From: Protonemura montana
Lineage: Eukaryota; Arthropoda; Insecta; Plecoptera; Nemouridae
Length of the DNA: 64,000 nucleotides
NCBI GenBank assembly: GCA_947568835.1
Contig: OX387602.1
Span: forward strand, 27,860,633 to 27,924,632
Reading direction: 5' to 3'
Shown here: piece by piece, positions 11,057 through 24,300 of the stretch
Numbering within the stretch: the first letter of the stretch is position 1
Layout: every line of letters begins with the position of its first letter
The notes under the pieces: model-generated
Seen by the model: the letters and a program-made list of their open reading frames with translations, nothing else
Databases searched by the model: none
What the model was told of the DNA's origin: nothing
Program-made: the position numbers and the translations under genes

Positions 11057-11639
11057 CTGCAAGGCGATCAGCTCTAAAGGGGACGGAGAGTTAGTTGATA
11101 TTTACATATACTGTAGTCTGAAATTGTTGTCACAATGTTGTTATTTTGCACTATTCAAATAGCAATGTTTGTAATTTTCCTTGTGCAGCACCCGACAATT
11201 GATTTGAAAGAATACCTTCTACTCGGCGTGCTTGATTTCTTTCATAACAAGGCAGATCAAAGCAGTAATAAAACATCAGGTCTTGGTATTCTTGGAGAGA
11301 ACAATGATCCCGTGGGACTAAGTCGTTGTCGTCTTCAATTTCATTGCAGGGGATTTCTAAGGAATCTTATCAGCAATCTCATAGCAAACAAAGACGTACC
11401 AACGTTCATGATTTTCCACTTTTCTGAGCGTGTGTCGATATATTCGTGATCAACTACGGGTTAGTTTTCAAACACATTTTGAAGACTAAGCACTTGAAAC
11501 GGCTGTTTATTCGCACCATTCGGGAGGTAGGGAAATTGAAAATCGACTTACATGAAAAAAATACCTCTTTTGCAACCGTAAATCTCATTGTTCAAAACCC
11601 AGGCCTCTGGTAGTAAATGAGAAGGGTGTTAGCCTTCGA

Positions 11640-11860
11640 GTGCAAGCACTCGACGCGACTCGTGTCATTTGGGTCCGCCACAAACACGGCGTTTAGGTGT
11701 CCAATTCTTTCTTGGTGAACAGGGCCCAGTTGGCGATGTCTGGAGTCGGCATATTCGTGTAATTTCGTCGCCGACCCGGCGGCAATCAGAGACAGCGTTG
11801 CTCCGAAGACAGGTAGACCGCATGGCAGCGGCAGGCCGTTCATTTTTCGCCGTATGGGCA
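11640..11860 (-). pseudogene. Mitochondrial-type cytochrome P450 fragment, N-terminal exon
   Basis: The minus-strand frame reads GLPVFGATLSLI, KLHEYADSRHRQLGPVHQER, IGHLNAVFVADP and NDTSRVE. This fits the N-terminal region of mitochondrial-clan P450s (GLPviG.l......kLH.y...rh...GPi.rErig....vfv.dP). The usual PGP before GLP is altered, and the homology ends at RVE without a clear donor. The piece expected between this exon and the one at 10922-11056 is absent, which supports a pseudogene or an assembly gap. Confidence 0.6.
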
Positions 11861-12199
11861 CTCCCGAAGTCACCAACGCCCTTGCAGCACTTCGAATGCA
11901 GTGCTTAATGCATCGTCTCGCCGATTACGGCGTTAACATTTTTTTTCTTATGATTTACACGTTATTGTACTAGAAATATAGTTGCTTCCAGCTGAAGCTC
12001 CCGCTTGGAACCGAACGCAGCAAGAGCCGCTTGACAACTACCAGTTTTGTCCAAAGGAATTCGTATTACTGGATTAATCAATGGTTAATTCTTAAATGGT
12101 TATTAATAAATATACATTCTGTACATGATTGATTTTGTTTAATAGTCAACTTATTTTACAATGCCAACACAACTAGAACCTAAGCATGTCAGCAACACT

Positions 12200-15100
12200 T
12201 CACCTTGTCTTAGGCTGACTCCTATGCCTCCTGTTTTTAACATTGGCATTAGCATAAAAGTCGCTGCCTATCTTTTTGACCTTCTGCTCTCGCTCAATCC
12301 TGCGACGCACTTTACTAGTCTGCTTGGGCTTGACCTCTGCAACCTTGAACTCTCCGCTAGCGGTTGGACATGCCTCAGCAAGAATAGCTTCCGTCTCCGA
12401 ATCGCAGCTGTCGTCGTCATCATCTTCCTCAACGACAACAACCGGCGTGTCATCAATCTCCTGCTGCCGAGCTCGCTTGGCCTTGCGGGTCTCTTTAGCC
12501 TCCCGGAACGTCTCGCTCTCTCGCTCCCGGTCCAAAGAACCCGAGTACTCTAGACCCACTCGGATCTTACTGAAGTCTTGCTCCACCTGTCACGTGCCAT
12601 CCAGATTAGTAAATAACATTTTTTTTCACAATAACTACAGATACTGGATTAAGACACTAATTAAATATGCTTTTGTATTTTTAATCATTTGATTTGATTT
12701 TGTTTGTTTGACCCTAGCAGATGGTTCTTACCACAAAGTCAGCCTTGGCTCGGCCCTGCTTGCTCTCCTCTGCCCCCACTTCTGTTTCCGCGGGAACGCC
12801 TTCTGCGACGCCCTCATGGGAGTCTGAGGTTCCCTGTGGAATCTGGGGAAAATAAGACGAGACGGTGTCTAAAGATTGTGTCAGAAGGGCTAGGGTGAAA
12901 AGACTGGTGTAAGTTGAATTAATATCAGCCCATCCTCTGCATAATACATCTATGCTTACTGCTTGCATTTTTTCCCCAACAGCATGATTGAATCCAGATC
13001 ACCAATGTGTTCAAAGATTGTTAGTTCAGCACTCTTTTAAGATTCAAAACTACTTAAAATCGGTTACAAAGTGATAATTGATTGATTTATTATTAGGGTT
13101 TAACGATGAACTGTTTTGACAACTGACCCTGCGGCACTGGTCTAATGGCGTCAGTGAATGAGCAGATGATTATAATTAAGAGGATGATGATGAACCTAAC
13201 CTACCCTAGAAGGGAGGAGGGGAAACCCAGTGCTGGCACAAAGCCTACTCCTGTCGAAAAGCACCAAGGGAACCACTGGCGTAACGTCCCTTCCGAAGGA
13301 CGATACAACGAGAATATCGGAATTCCTCCACAAATCCATGCTGTCGAGAGGTTGATATGCAAGGCCAATGAAGTTGCTGTACGAACTTCCATCCCTCCAA
13401 CCTCTCTCCCGAACAGAATTGATCATGTGTATGATGGTCACCCATCCAATACCTGACTCAGCGTAGTGTTGCTTAACTTCGGGGGTCTCACGAGAACAGG
13501 TGTTTTCAACACGCCAATCCATTTGGTACAAATTGAAAATAGAAGTCGGTAGAAAGCTACTCTACAAGCTTGGTCTGTATATTTTTTAAACTGGTGCAAT
13601 TGTCGTGAGATCACCAAAGTTAAGCAACACTGTTCTGTATCAGGTGGTGGATGGGTAACCAGTATACAAGAGTCCAGTTCTGTTTAGGAGAGACTTCATT
13701 CCCTTTGGTAATTTACCTCTCAACAGTCTGGATTTTTAGAGGAATCCTGTCTTCCTTTTCGAAAGAGACGTTAAGCCAGTGGTCCTAGTTTCCCCTTCTT
13801 TCTTCTAACTAGGTTAAATTTATCATCATTACCCAATCATTCACTATCGCCATTAGATCAGTGCCACAGGACTCATTTAGAAAACAGTGCTTTGCTTAAC
13901 ACAATAGGTCAACCGGTTGGATAGATGGTCTGTGCAGGACAGTTGGCTCACCTGGAAGCCTGGTGGTGCCACGTAGAAAGGCAGCTTGCCGCGTTGCCAG
14001 TCATTGAGCACCATGCGCGCCGTAATGGTGATGTCCGGCTCGCCACCCTTCAACAACTTGCCCGTGCGTGCTGCCAACTTCTCCAGGAAGTCCTGACCAG
14101 ATGACCAGTGTGGTACCTGTCGGCAAAACCAGGGACATGAACCAGAACTGTCTGGAATCTGCCACACACTCCTCTGTTATCTGTAATAAATTGGGACCCA
14201 GTACACCGATCTAGCGTCCTAGCCCTTAGTACCACCGGGCCCTTTGAGCATGTAGATACTCCCACTACAATTTCACTATATTGCTGCTGGTTGAATTGCC
14301 ATGACAAGGGAATGTCTGGGAACCCTTGGGTCTAGTAAATGGAGGCACATATTATGCTGGCTAACATTTCGGCTGTACAAAGTACATAGGGGTGCACATT
14401 ATGAGCTGTGCAAGAGGAGGAGTATAAAAGCAAATTTTGCAGAGCAATTTACTTACTTAAATATTGGTGACAAGAAACAAGGAGCCGTTTTTAAACCTTG
14501 CAAAGCTAGATAAATCAACGAAAAATTGGGAACCAATAAAAAATGGCACCGTATATGACACTGGTAGTTCAAAATTGCCGAGGACAAGGACCTACAGATG
14601 TACATTGAGTTGAGAAGCTGAATTTAGGAGATACACAACATACGCACTGATGTAACTCTTATGCAACCCTTCTCACTCGACGAGATGTTAACTCTACCCT
14701 TGTCAACGTCGCCAATAGAACTAATAAACGTTGTTCTCCTCAGCTCTGCCCAACCTTGTCGAGAGATAGGTTACAGAACTGATAAGGAAAATGACACCGA
14801 TGAGACTCAAAAATATGTTACTAAACAATCGATACCTAACCATCAGGGATCATCTATTAAATCTCAGAAATAATTTGACAGCGGTGCCACTACCTTGTAG
14901 GTGCGAGCAAGGTACTCTGGCTTGACCCTCTCAAGTACGTGTTCGACGTAGTCCTCGGGGCTCTGCACCATCTCCGTGCGGACCACACCCTTCAGCACTT
15001 TCTCTGCGTCTGTCTCTGCCGAGGGGTACACCACGCCCGGACAGTCGATCAAAAAGATCCGACGCATCAGCGTGATGTACTGCCACACCTAAGAAATGAG

Positions 15101-18100
15101 GGAAACGGGTGTTGTACTTGTAACGTAACCATTCATTAACAATAGTGTTTAAACAATGGTGTCAGTGTGGGTAAAATTGTAATCCCAGATAAGACAGTGA
15201 AATATGACAAAAATGTTCAATGCTCTTCGATATCATATCTTTAAGGAAGTGAACGAGTGAAATACAGAAACGAAACCACATAGTCCGTCACGTGAGAGCT
15301 GAACATAGAGAAATTGTGGCTTTTATGTGAGGTTAATTGGTTTTGTTTAAAAAGGATGCATTTCCTTCATTAGGTCTTGATAAGAGACTAACCTACAAAT
15401 TGACTGCCTGCAGCACTAGGGTGTAAAATTATAACAAAGCTTATTTAAAAATGTGGATGAAAAACCTGAACGGTCATTAAAGCGTTAATCCTAGGAACAC
15501 AAAGATGGTAGTCTGGATCCATTGTGCCTACACACTTGCAAATTGCACTCCCTTTGTAGTGCTACCAATGTTACCTTGGTTTCCCCGGCAATTGGTGCCA
15601 CCTTGCAGACTTTCTTCGAGCGCAACGTGTTGATGACGGAGCTCTTGCCTACATTCGGGTAGCCGATAAAGCCGACGCTGATTTGCTTCTTGTCGATGTG
15701 CAGCTTGGCAAATTGTCGCAGCAGGTTGATCAACGAGCCCTGCCGGAAGACAAACACTTAGCGATTCTCTTAAGGTTGCACGTCGCTAAGCTGGGTGCCC
15801 CTCGCTATTCGAAAAGATTTATGATTGGCAGGTAAGTTCAAAGTAGCCTCAAAGTAGTACTCTAGATAATGAGTAAAATGTTATGTTCAAATTGATGAGG
15901 CCTGGAGCTGGGTTACGGACAGAAAATTTTAACCGTTTTATTTTCTAGCCTATGACAGTGGCAGCTGGTGGGTAGTTACTAACGTGGGACATAAGCAAAA
16001 AATGCGAGTGGAATTTCATGCAAAAAGTTTGAAAAATTGACGTTGAAGATAAGACTGATCGTCCAAAAATGCCCGCTTCACTCAAACCTATCTGATCTGG
16101 ATAGTGTTTCTACGACAAGACCACAGGTTTCCTTCCTGCCACAGCCTTCTATTGGAACAACTTAGGTTATTACAGATATTCACTACTTAGCATGCACATG
16201 CTGAAACTAGGCATCCTGCATGCCCCCTTTGCCCCATAGCACCAGCTACCCTTAGTATATTGCCAGTGCATATGTGGGTACCTGTACTACGTACAGCACC
16301 CAATAATTGCAACGGCACAAAATATTCAGCCAGGTATGCGACTGTAAAAATGCTTTCTATTAAAGCAACAACCAAAAGACCACCCAAAAAAAATGTATGA
16401 ATCAGTTGTGTGTTAATTGTGCTGTTATGTTTGTCGACAACCTTTATAAGCCAGCTGCAAGTGATTGCTCGTCGGTGAGAGTATTTACCTTTCCAAAGGG
16501 GTGTGTGATAGACGCGTGGAAGGCGACGGTCGGATATTCTGCGCTGAGAATCGCCACCCACCGCTGAGTCACCCACGTTGGAACCAAGTCCACCTGTCGA
16601 GGAAAAACCAATCTCTTTGTCATTATGCCCTTAAAGATGCCTAACCATTAGCTAGGTTTGAACCTTGATTCTAAAGGTTTTAAGGCCAAAGATTGTTGAA
16701 GAAAATGTTTAATATTTGGCAATAGAAAATTCAAGACATACCTTTTAAGGAAGTATAAAAAATAATTAACGGTACTTTATTATCCCCCTGGGAATAAAAC
16801 AAATAATCTTTTTTTCTGGCACCCCAAAAAATATTTGCTAGGCATAAATTAAAATCAAGGTTCACATCAATTCGAGCATTCAGTAATTTCAATATTGACA
16901 AAACATACCTTGTTCAGAATAAAGATGAGGTGCTTGTGTGGTTTCTCTGTGCGCAGGAATTTCTCAATGTAAGGAGACCGTGTGCCCAGAGGGTCGCGGG
17001 CATCCAGGATTTGGAGCACGACATCCGAGGAGTCTATCACTTTGTACAGCTCGTTCCAGATCCGCTTGCTCTGTCCCGCACCCATGATCCACTCTCTTGC
17101 TGCATCCTTCTCTCCTGCATTAAAAAACAAAATTACCGTGTTTTCACTTAAAATCTAAGTAACAAGTAATATGGCCAAGAGGTTTTCTTCTCAGGTCACA
17201 TAAACATAGGCTGTGAAAGACTTGAATGTGAGGGCGATAGTGAAAAAAAAGTTGTTGAAAAATTTGTCCCACAATCAATTTTCACTTCCTGTGTTCACAT
17301 TAGGTTTTAATTGGGCTACAGATAACGCTTCACTCATTCGATATCTATTCGTAAAAAATAAACAATAATAAACAATAACATAATAAAATTGCAAATGTCA
17401 TTTTTAATTGCAACTGTATTTTTATGTTGTAACCTAGTTATAGCCTCCTCATCGTTGATATTTGTAATATATGTACAAGGGGACAGTTGTTAAATTTGGT
17501 ATCTTACTGTCTTGTGGTCAATCTCAATCTAACAATCAAATCTTTAATCTTGTGTAGATCTCAAGTCAAAGGGAATGTAATCGTGGTGTTTATTACGTTT
17601 TTTTTGGTAACTCACAAATGAGATGAGAAACCCACCTGTGACCTCTCGAACCAGGTCTCTGTCCTTGACGTCTTTTTCTCCATCGTATGCCTCGGTGGAC
17701 TCGATGGCTGCCTGAGACAATTGCTCCATAGAACTGATCTTCAGGCTCGGCCGCTTGCGGCTCTTTTTTGGCCCGAAAACACTCTCAAAGCTCTCCGTGT
17801 CGAGGAGATGAACTCGGCTGTGTTTCGCGGTCTCGTTCAGCAACGTTATTGGCAGCTTAGTGGCTTTCATCACCACTTGATAAGGGTTTTTCACTGCGAC
17901 TCCCAATTCGTCTTGGAACTTTTGGAGAGCACTTTGTGTTATGACCCGTGAATTGCCAAACCACTTTTGGTTGGGTTCAACTCGGGCATTAGTGCCAGGT
18001 GCAAGTTTTCCTTGGAATGGAGCGGCACTTATAATTTCACCAATACGATTGCGTTTGGGCTTGAAGTTGCGGTACATTTGAAGACGCTTTATGGTGGACT

Positions 18101-18221
18101 TAGTACGGACGTTAGCAACTCCTTTCAAACCCTCCGGCCGCCGCTCAGGGTTCATGCTGTGGCCAGATCGATTGAACCCAGCCTTTCTCGGCGGGCCCGG
18201 TACAGATGATGACTTCCCCAT
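12200..18221 (-). CDS. GNL2: Nucleolar GTP-binding protein 2 (Nog2/NGP-1 family)
   Basis: GNL2 is a nucleolar GTPase needed for maturation and export of the 60S ribosomal subunit. Coding exons (minus): 18221-17636, 17114-16909, 16593-16489, 15739-15575, 15088-14894, 14116-13952, 12842-12732, 12586-12200. They total 1920 nt, for 639 residues; human GNL2 has 731, and the basic C-terminal tail is shorter here. The conserved NGP1NT region is residues 1-195 ([31 protein letters not shown]). GTPase motifs come in circularly permuted order: NKVD (263-266), GYPNVGKS (325-332), DCPG (369-372). GEPD and [12 protein letters not shown] follow. An acidic run ([11 protein letters not shown]) precedes the basic C-terminus. 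All exon joins keep frame. Intron 6 contains two SINE copies. The gene starts 546 bases from IFT20, on the opposite strand. Confidence 0.95.
13070..13525 (-). repeat. 5S rRNA-derived SINE, copy A (GNL2 intron)
   Basis: Read on the minus strand, the copy has the 5S-like head (GTTAAGCAACACTACGC, GTATTGGATGGGTGACCATC), the body word ACGTTACGCCAGTGGTTCCC, and the 3' word CAAAACAGTTCATCGTTAAAC. It is almost complete and lies inside GNL2 intron 6, head-to-head with copy B. Confidence 0.85.
13565..13905 (+). repeat. 5S rRNA-derived SINE, copy B (GNL2 intron)
   Basis: The 5S-like head (GAGATCACCAAAGTTAAGCA, GGTGGATGGGTAACC) is followed by a shortened body (GAGACGTTAAGCCAGTGGTC) and a degraded 3' end. 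It is more diverged than copy A and oriented toward the opposite side, so the two heads face each other. Confidence 0.8.
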
Positions 18222-18767
18222 GGTTGTTATCTACCTACAGACGTAGCAAGATGAAAAAGACAATTACGACGACACTTTAAGTTTAACTTCAAATTCTAAG
18301 TTCGATATTTAAACCAAAAAGTTTGGAATTGGTTAGGTTGACAACATAACCTAGATGTTCCCATATTCTTTGGCATAACTATCAGTCTAAAAAACAGTGA
18401 ATGCAAACCTCAAAATTTCTTACTCGTTAAATATTTTCTTGATAAGTTTCTTATGTCCTTTCTCCTTTTCTGTCAACACAAGAATTACCAAAGCAAAATA
18501 CCTGCCGCAACAGCAACAAACGGCACGGATCTTCACGTGTCTGCCGTCACGAAAAGAGCACCATTTCGTGACGTCATTGAAATTATTTGAATAGTTGCAT
18601 TTGGTTGCTAGGGGCCCGTTGCTAACAACAGATTTCTTGTTCACTTCAATCTACGAACCTCTCTTGATGTCACTCGACATTATGTTATAGAAATTATATT
18701 ATTATCGTGTATGGTATATCGAATATGGAATAAAATTATCATAGAGTTTCAAACTATATGATCAGCC
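18222..18767. promoter_or_regulatory. Shared 5' region of GNL2 and IFT20
   Basis: The 546 bases between the two divergent start codons must hold both 5' UTRs and promoters. GTTGCTAGGGGCCCGTTGCTA near 18603 contains two GTTGC(T)A words resembling the RFX X-box half-site (GTTGCCA/GTTGCTA) typical of cilia genes such as IFT20. No TATA box stands out. The assignment is inference. Confidence 0.5.
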
Positions 18768-19781
18768 ATGGCCGATTCGCTAACTAAATCTGGTGTCTAC
18801 TTTGATGAGTTGAATAAATTTCGTGTTCTAGAACCTGAGGTTTACCAACAAACAAATGCTCTGAAGGAAGAATGCACTTCATTTATAGAAAGTAAGTTTA
18901 TTTATTTAGTGTGTTGAGAGCTGACTTTGGCATTATTTTATCCAGCTCTGGAATATTTTTGTGTTTGCATAACAATCCCATAAACTGTTAGCATAAAAAA
19001 TGTAATCGGACCTGTCTCTGCATGCTGGAGATGGTGGAAAAACTCTTAGAAAGAGAATGAAATCAAGATAGTAAAATGTGTTTGCTCTCCAAGATAAACT
19101 AAGAACCCATTAATGCAACTGTATCTTATAGATAACAACAAGTCTCGACAACATTCAAGCTTAATTTAGAAACTTTTGCCAGTTGGTAAGAAAAATTTAA
19201 CTTGACGTGAATCTAACAAAACCCAATTATTTGAAATGCCGACCCCTTACAAACATATTCAAAAATTTTAGTGAGAAGTAGACACAGGTCTCAAAACTAT
19301 ATCCGCGCCTCTTACTAGAGTCCCAAATGCACGCAGCACTAATCGCTCGAAAAAACAGTGATTGGCTGCTGGTTTGGTTTTTCAAGAGTCTAAAGTTACC
19401 ATTCAATCTACTGTTAATGTTCCTAACGTCAGTGCGGCAGAATGACTTTCTGCCAATTATCGATGGGCAGTTTCTCTAATTTAATTTCAATATATTCTTC
19501 TCCTACCAGAATTCGAGGAATTCCACACAATCACTAGCGAGGTAGTCTCAATAATTGAGAACCATGCTAAAGAAGTGGAGAACGAAAAGATGAAAGCTAT
19601 CGGCATGAGAAACATGATGAAGTTTGTTTCAAAACAGCGCGAGGCAAGCCAACAGCAGTTGCAGGCGCTGATAATCGAGAAGTCATTGGAGTTGGAGCGT
19701 TTGGTGACGCAGCATCAGTCGTTGCAACGGGTTGAAGCGGAACAACAGCAAGTCATGGACCATCTGGTGCTTCACCATTGA
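18768..19781 (+). CDS. IFT20: Intraflagellar transport protein 20
   Basis: IFT20 is a small coiled-coil subunit of the IFT-B complex. It acts at the Golgi and basal body to deliver membrane proteins to cilia. Exons 18768-18891 and 19510-19781 total 396 nt, giving 131 residues (human 132). Matches include [40 protein letters not shown] and [15 protein letters not shown]; the second half is a coiled coil. The first Met is preceded by no other in-frame start and fits the family's N-terminus. The frame is preserved over the junction (Lys 42). ATTAAA at 19804-19809 may be the poly(A) signal. Confidence 0.95.
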
Positions 19782-19814
19782 TCAAAATATCACTGGCTTA
19801 CTTATTAAATTATA

Positions 19815-21384
19815 TGTAAAACTTTCAGCTTTTGTATAATTCAAGGACAGTAAGGTGACAAATAAGTACAAAGAACATTGATTTAATTTTTTATTATTAA
19901 ATCTTGTATAGAACAAATTGCGACTCATTTTAGAAAACATTCACGGAACGGCACATGACGAATGCTTTAAAATATACATTACTTAAAAGTCGCCTTCAAT
20001 ATCGGAGTCTGAAATACAAAATCCATTGCATTCGCAGACTTTTTCTTATACATAATCAGAGTCACCAGAGGCAAATCAACAACGTTGCAAACGGTGAGCA
20101 AGTTATCGGACCTTTTTAAATCCCTCGATAAATTTAGTCAACAATGTTAGCAGCGCAGCGTGCATGTGGGGACACTTTCAGTTGGGTCCAGCCCCATTGA
20201 TGCCAAAAATCTCGCAACATTATCCAAAGAACAGGGTGTCGATGATTGCATTCACAGTACCACGGGAACTACCTAATTGACTTCCAATTTCTGTGCACTG
20301 ATCTAGTAAAAAAAAAAAAACTTTAATTTTAAAAAACGTGGCAAGTAAACTGTTTCAATGCCTGGCTGTAACCATGGAACCGTGCAAAGCTACAAGTGTA
20401 GCAATTGAGAGGTACCTCTATCCGAGGAAAAATCACCAAAGCAGCAATTCTTGGGTTTGGGTCACCTCTGATCAGCTTGGAATAACGCAGTCATCTATGA
20501 AGATGGTCCCAACTGCAAGCTTGCCACACATTGTTTAGGAACTAACAGAAACCAGACAGAACTACAACTAAGCTCAAGTCTGTTTTTAAAGTGAGCCAAA
20601 GCCACGCTTTGCAAAAACAAGACTGCCCAAAACACCACGGTACATTCACGCACACGGTCCGCTTTTAGAGACGTGCCATTAGCACAAATTCTTTCTCATT
20701 GACCACGTATTGGGTTAACACAGAGTAAAAATAAAATAAGAGTTGTTGAACTAAGAAGTTTATGATTTGCTTTCTGTAAACATAACGAACAATGCTGGTA
20801 AATAAAGTAAGCCAGTGTTGTGCGTTCACTATTTTCGTAACAAAACTTGTACATATAGATCGAGTGATGATTACGGCCAAATAGTCCGATGAAATGAGAA
20901 TGACTTAGAAACTAAAGAAATAATGGAAATAAGATTCAGTTTAAAAGAGTGATGCAAAGAGAATACAGTAAGATTTCTAACGGAATGAGGCATAGCCCAA
21001 CTGTTTCGAAGCTTGAACTGCCTAATCCAACGACAGCCTCGTTTGAAGACCAGCGACAAAATCGGCCATCGTATGCAAAATAAATCCGTTGCTGATTTTG
21101 TGTATATCGTTTCCGTGCACATCGATTTGGGACATGGCCCCAACTTCACCAGCAGGTACATCCGGCCCCTTCCTATTAATTACAGTTTGCTAAATTATTC
21201 AATTTGCAGTTGTTTGAACGTCCAGTATTCAAGACATAACATCTTGCTGACAACATATCATTCGAGCCTAAAATGAAAAAAAAAATTGAAATACCCGGGT
21301 AACTTCCAAATCCTGCAGCAGAACAGAGCCATACACTTGGATTCCAAGGCCATGATACTAGTTTGGGGCAGAGAGGGTGGGACT
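19815..21384. other. Convergent intergenic region between IFT20 and PPM1G
   Basis: It lies between the 3' ends of two convergent genes. I see no supported exon. The sequence is AT-rich with a poly-A run near 20309. Confidence 0.5.
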
Positions 21385-24300
21385 TTACACAAGAGCGGGT
21401 ACGGGAGCGGATTCCTGGACAGCTACGGGGGCGAGTTCTTCAGTCTTGGTGCGCTTGGTGCTGGTTTCTTCCGAGTTGATTGGGGAGGCAGGACGCTTCG
21501 AGGCAGAGCTGGCCACCACCGCCCCCAAAGTAGGCAGGAACGTGACGATCACGCACGTCATGTTGTCGCAGCCGGTGCCGTCGCCCATCGTGTCGGGTGC
21601 CAGGCAGTGGTCGAACAGCTGTGCAAACAACAAAAGGGGGGTCAGACTTGCAAGGTCCCAAAACAGAAGTGGAGGCTTCTGATCGGCTGCTTGAAGTAAT
21701 ACCCGCTTAGTGCAGGCAATTAAAGAATGCCAATAGCTATCTCTCAGTTCCTACGAGATATGTTGCATATTTATTAACGTTAATAGAAAATAGCACTCAA
21801 ATTTTTTTAAATTATGCAAATAGCAATATGCAGTTTGTGCTATTAAAAAGAACACGCAATTTGCAGCTTTTTTTGTCTGAATATTTCTTCCGACGACCTT
21901 ATAAATTATATAAATGAGAAAGTCTTGCTTGCATATTATGCACATATAATATATATATATATATATAGCAGGACAGCAAAACTAGTATCATCCAGTTTGG
22001 GACAATAGCTTGGCTAGCTAGTAATTGCAAGAAATGCTATGTTCTAATTTCAGCACTCTACAAGAAATGCAACATATGTGGTTGGTATTCTACAAGCAAT
22101 TGCACTGAAAAGTGATAACGTTGAGAGTGTTGCAACATGTATATGAGAACATGAGAGAAAAGCAGGGGATAAAATAAAAATAAGCAAAACATCTACTGGG
22201 ATGGGTCAAACTGCATGGTTAGAAACATTGGCCCCTGAATGAAACCCAAGCAAAATAATAGCAATCCCGCGACAACATACCTCTTCGCAAATGGTGGAAA
22301 GCTTAGCGTCTTCAGCGATGCGCGGTCGCACGAAGTCGCACACCTCCTGACTGGACATGAAGTTCCATATCCCGTCGCAGGCGAGCACCATGAACTCGTC
22401 GTCGGGCAGCGAGAGCACCAAGCGCCGCACGTCTGGCAGAGCGGTTATCATTTGCTCTGGCGCCGGTAGCGCTGTGTTTAGCTTGTACGCATGGTCACCC
22501 AGCGCACGCGACAGGTTCAGTCCGCCGTTGACGCGACCGTCCTCGGTCACCTTGCCTACCGGACACGAGGGAGCCAATCAGATTAGCCGGCAGACAGTGA
22601 ATCGCGGTATCCACAGCAAATCCACAGACAGGATTGTCTATATCTTATACGGATGTGAAATTATTTGGGATGTCCACGACTCCCTTGACCCAAGGGTTTA
22701 TAAAAGTGAACTGAGAAATAAATTGTACTAGTACTTGTACAAGTTGTCAAAACTAGTATTTTGAAGATTATTCTGAATCCGTTAGGATGTTTGTACGTTC
22801 AATAAGCAACATAAATTTTTATTTTCAAGAATCTGTTTTCATGAATTGCTGTTATTCTGCAAAAGTCAAAAGTGCTGATAGGCATGTTCAGTTTTTTTGC
22901 AGGAAGAAAGAACAGGTATCTAATCCAGGAAACAAGCTCCAAAAAATTGCTACCTGGAGGCACCCTTTCAGAAAGCTTGATTGCATTTGTTAATATTTTT
23001 TAAATAAAAACCTTGTGCATTGTCATCTAAGCAGAAACAAAGTCCCATATACTGAAATAGAAATAACCAAAGACATTCAAAATATGAACTTACCCCCGGC
23101 CTTGACAATGCGGTCGAGCTCTGGCTGATCCTCGGGTTTGTGGTCCAGACTCATCTCGGTGGCAACGCCTGCACGGCACACGATGCAGCGGGAGTCACCC
23201 GCGTTAGCAACAAACAGGTCAGTTCCGCGGAGAAGAGCCACCACTGCAGTGCAGCCACTGTCGTAGCCAGGCTGAATAACATCAAAGAAAAATCGTCAGC
23301 CCACTAAGGGTCACGTGTTAGACAATATTACTCTTCCCTATGACATCCACAGTTAACAAAACCTTTCTATGTATTGGTTTTGTCGATAGCATGTTAGGAA
23401 ATAACAGGACTGTATCTCAGTAGGTCTTGGGAATCTTGACTTGAAAAGTGGTCTGACAAAGGTGAATAGTAGCATTTAGGTACCAAGCTGGAATATAGCT
23501 GGTTTTTAACATAGCTGGCCAACTCACATCATCAGTCATTTTCATGCTGAAGTCATCTTCTTCCTCGTCCTCTTCTTCGTCTGCACTATCATCACCATCC
23601 TCGTCGTCTTCCTCATCATCGCCATCATCGCTCTCCTTTTCTTCGCAATCGCCCTCTTCCTCGTCATCGTCGTCGCTGTTGGGGAAATGCAGGCAACGTT
23701 GTAATATGTCTTTCTACACCAGCTGGCAGTGGCTCCTTGAACCAGCTACGTTTCTCTCACAAGTTGCAATATACATTGAAATATTGCCACTATGTTCAGA
23801 AGGCTCATCTACTTACAAACCAACTAAGCAGTAAATTCAAAGTTAACTTAGCAAAATCTGAAATACATTCGCAGGAGTGTAGCTGTCAAGATACAGGCGT
23901 GGATCAAAACAACTGTTATGTTTAAATATGGACGCATATCTCACTCTTGAAACAGCAGTCCTGTTAACCATTACAACCATTGTTAACCATTAAATGCAAC
24001 CATTACATTGACTGCGACAAAAAAGCTAGAGGAGGGGAAACGGTAAGAGGGTCAATATCAGAGGTTTGTTCACCTATGATCAAGTGATTATTTTATAGCT
24101 TAAGCTACGCTTAGAAAGTCAGGAATCCTAAGAAAATGCATCAAATTATAGCAGCATCTCTGAAAGCCTCGAGATTTGTGGACAATCTTACCTGGCTGGT
24201 TGCGGTCCCTCGAAAGTCTCGTCGGCATCAGACTCGGAGTCGGAATCAGATGCCGCCTCAAGGAGCGACTTGTAGAGCGCGCTGGCGGACGCCCGACGCA

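Noticed and set aside
12161..12692. Plus-strand frames over the GNL2 last exon
   Set aside because: They are antisense shadows of the conserved GNL2 C-terminal exon.
13145..13531. Frames on both strands in GNL2 intron 6
   Set aside because: They lie within SINE copies A and B; similar frames recur in other copies of the SINE with disrupting differences.
23544..23834. Plus-strand poly-Ser frame
   Set aside because: It is the antisense of the Glu/Asp-rich PPM1G exon.
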